In this document: in pieces, positions 13,052-13,613 of the stretch | Layout of the letters: each line of letters opens with the position of its first letter | Numbering within the stretch: position 1 is the stretch's first letter | NCBI GenBank assembly: GCA_964402115.1 | Contig: CAYOBW010000192.1 | Location: 1-13,613, forward strand | DNA from: CAYOBW01 sp964402115 | Lineage (GTDB): Bacteria; Verrucomicrobiota; Kiritimatiellia; UBA8416; CAYOBW01 | DNA: 13,613 bases | Direction: 5' to 3' | Notes under the pieces: model-generated | What the model was told of the DNA's origin: nothing | Databases searched by the model: none | What the model saw: the letters and a program-made list of their open reading frames with translations, nothing else | Position numbers and translations under genes: made by a program

Positions 13052-13613
13052 ATGAAGAACAATCCCACAAGACAACTGGAAACACTCGGGCAGTCCATTT
13101 GGCTGGACTACATCCGACGCGACCTGATCGCGGGCGGCGGGCTCCGGCGGCTGATTGAGGAGGATGGGCTGCGGGGGATGACCTCGAATCCTGCCATCTT
13201 CGAGAAGGCCATTGTGGAGAGTCATGACTACGATGCGGACATTCGCGACATGGCGGTTAAAGGCTTGGTCGCCCAGGAGATCTATGCAGCGATCACCCAG
13301 CGTGATGTGCAAAGCGCCGCCGACGTGTTCCGGCCTCTTTACGACAGGACTGACGGCAAAGACGGATATGTCAGCCTGGAGGTCAATCCCCACCTGGCGC
13401 ACGACACCAACGGCACGCTGCAGGAAGCCCGTCGGTTGTGGGGCGCCCTGAACCGGCCCAACGTCTTCATCAAGGTCCCGGCCACGAGCGAAGGCCTTCC
13501 CGCCATCCGGCAACTCATTACCGAAGGCATCAACGTCAACGTGACACTGGTCTTTGGCTTGCCTCGTTACCGGCAGGTGGCGGAAGCCTACATCGCCGGC
13601 ATCGAAGCGCGGT
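13052..13613 (+). CDS. tal: Transaldolase, N-terminal part (3' end outside window)
   Basis: From ATG 13052 the frame stays open to the window end (187 complete codons). Transaldolase moves a dihydroxyacetone unit between sugar phosphates in the non-oxidative pentose phosphate pathway in the cytoplasm. Key blocks are SIWLDYIRRDLI (15-26) with the conserved Asp19, GMTSNPAIFEKA (42-53), YVSLEVNP (106-113) and FIKVPATSEGL (139-149), where Lys141 is the expected Schiff-base residue. The TSNPAIF form and the internal spacing fit the long bacterial class, which occurs as a stand-alone enzyme of about 370 residues or as the N-terminal half of a transaldolase/glucose-6-phosphate isomerase fusion; the cut-off prevents a decision. 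The ribosome binding site is poor. There is no obvious link to the operon upstream. Confidence 0.93.
   Translation, partial: MKNNPTRQLETLGQSIWLDYIRRDLIAGGGLRRLIEEDGLRGMTSNPAIFEKAIVESHDYDADIRDMAVKGLVAQEIYAAITQRDVQSAADVFRPLYDRTDGKDGYVSLEVNPHLAHDTNGTLQEARRLWGALNRPNVFIKVPATSEGLPAIRQLITEGINVNVTLVFGLPRYRQVAEAYIAGIEAR

Overview
The window is GC-rich bacterial DNA, close to two thirds G+C in most genes. Its gene families are typical of the Planctomycetota-Verrucomicrobiota-Lentisphaerota (PVC) group: a DUF1501 protein, a secreted PPC-domain protein, secreted LamG-like proteins, a Tat-exported Gfo/Idh/MocA oxidoreductase and a secreted ThuA protein. The phylum is inferred from this mix; no rRNA or other marker gene lies in the window.

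Left part (1-4827). The C-terminal part of a DUF1501 protein is followed on the same strand by a 663-residue PPC-domain protein. Tail to tail with it, only 3 bp away, ends a two-gene minus-strand unit (4827 to 3176) of two exported LamG/concanavalin-A-like proteins. A hairpin covers both converging stop codons.

Middle (4828-7132). This gene-poor stretch looks like a scrap zone of mobile or acquired DNA. It holds a VapB-type antitoxin N-terminus with a promoter/operator-like palindrome, a 26-bp perfect palindrome, two copies of an 80-bp hairpin-forming repeat about 1.27 kb apart, a minus-strand lipoprotein with leucine-rich-repeat-like motifs and lower GC, a badly deleted tyrosine recombinase resembling integron integrases, and a 15-bp inverted repeat around a smaller hairpin.

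Right part (7133-12574). Five plus-strand genes form a probable operon: a secreted beta-propeller protein, a 96-residue exported orphan, a GH110 alpha-1,3-galactosidase, a Tat-exported Gfo/Idh/MocA oxidoreductase and an exported ThuA-domain protein. All carry export signals, so the unit probably handles alpha-galactosyl glycans outside the cytoplasm. The oxidoreductase plus ThuA pair recalls the ThuB/ThuA pair of rhizobial 3-keto-disaccharide catabolism, which makes an oxidative extracytoplasmic route for galactosides a reasonable, unproven hypothesis.

End (12575-13613). A 477-bp gap holds a strong hairpin and a 57-codon membrane-anchored small ORF with a good ribosome binding site. The window closes inside a transaldolase gene. 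No tRNA, rRNA, CRISPR array or complete insertion sequence was seen.
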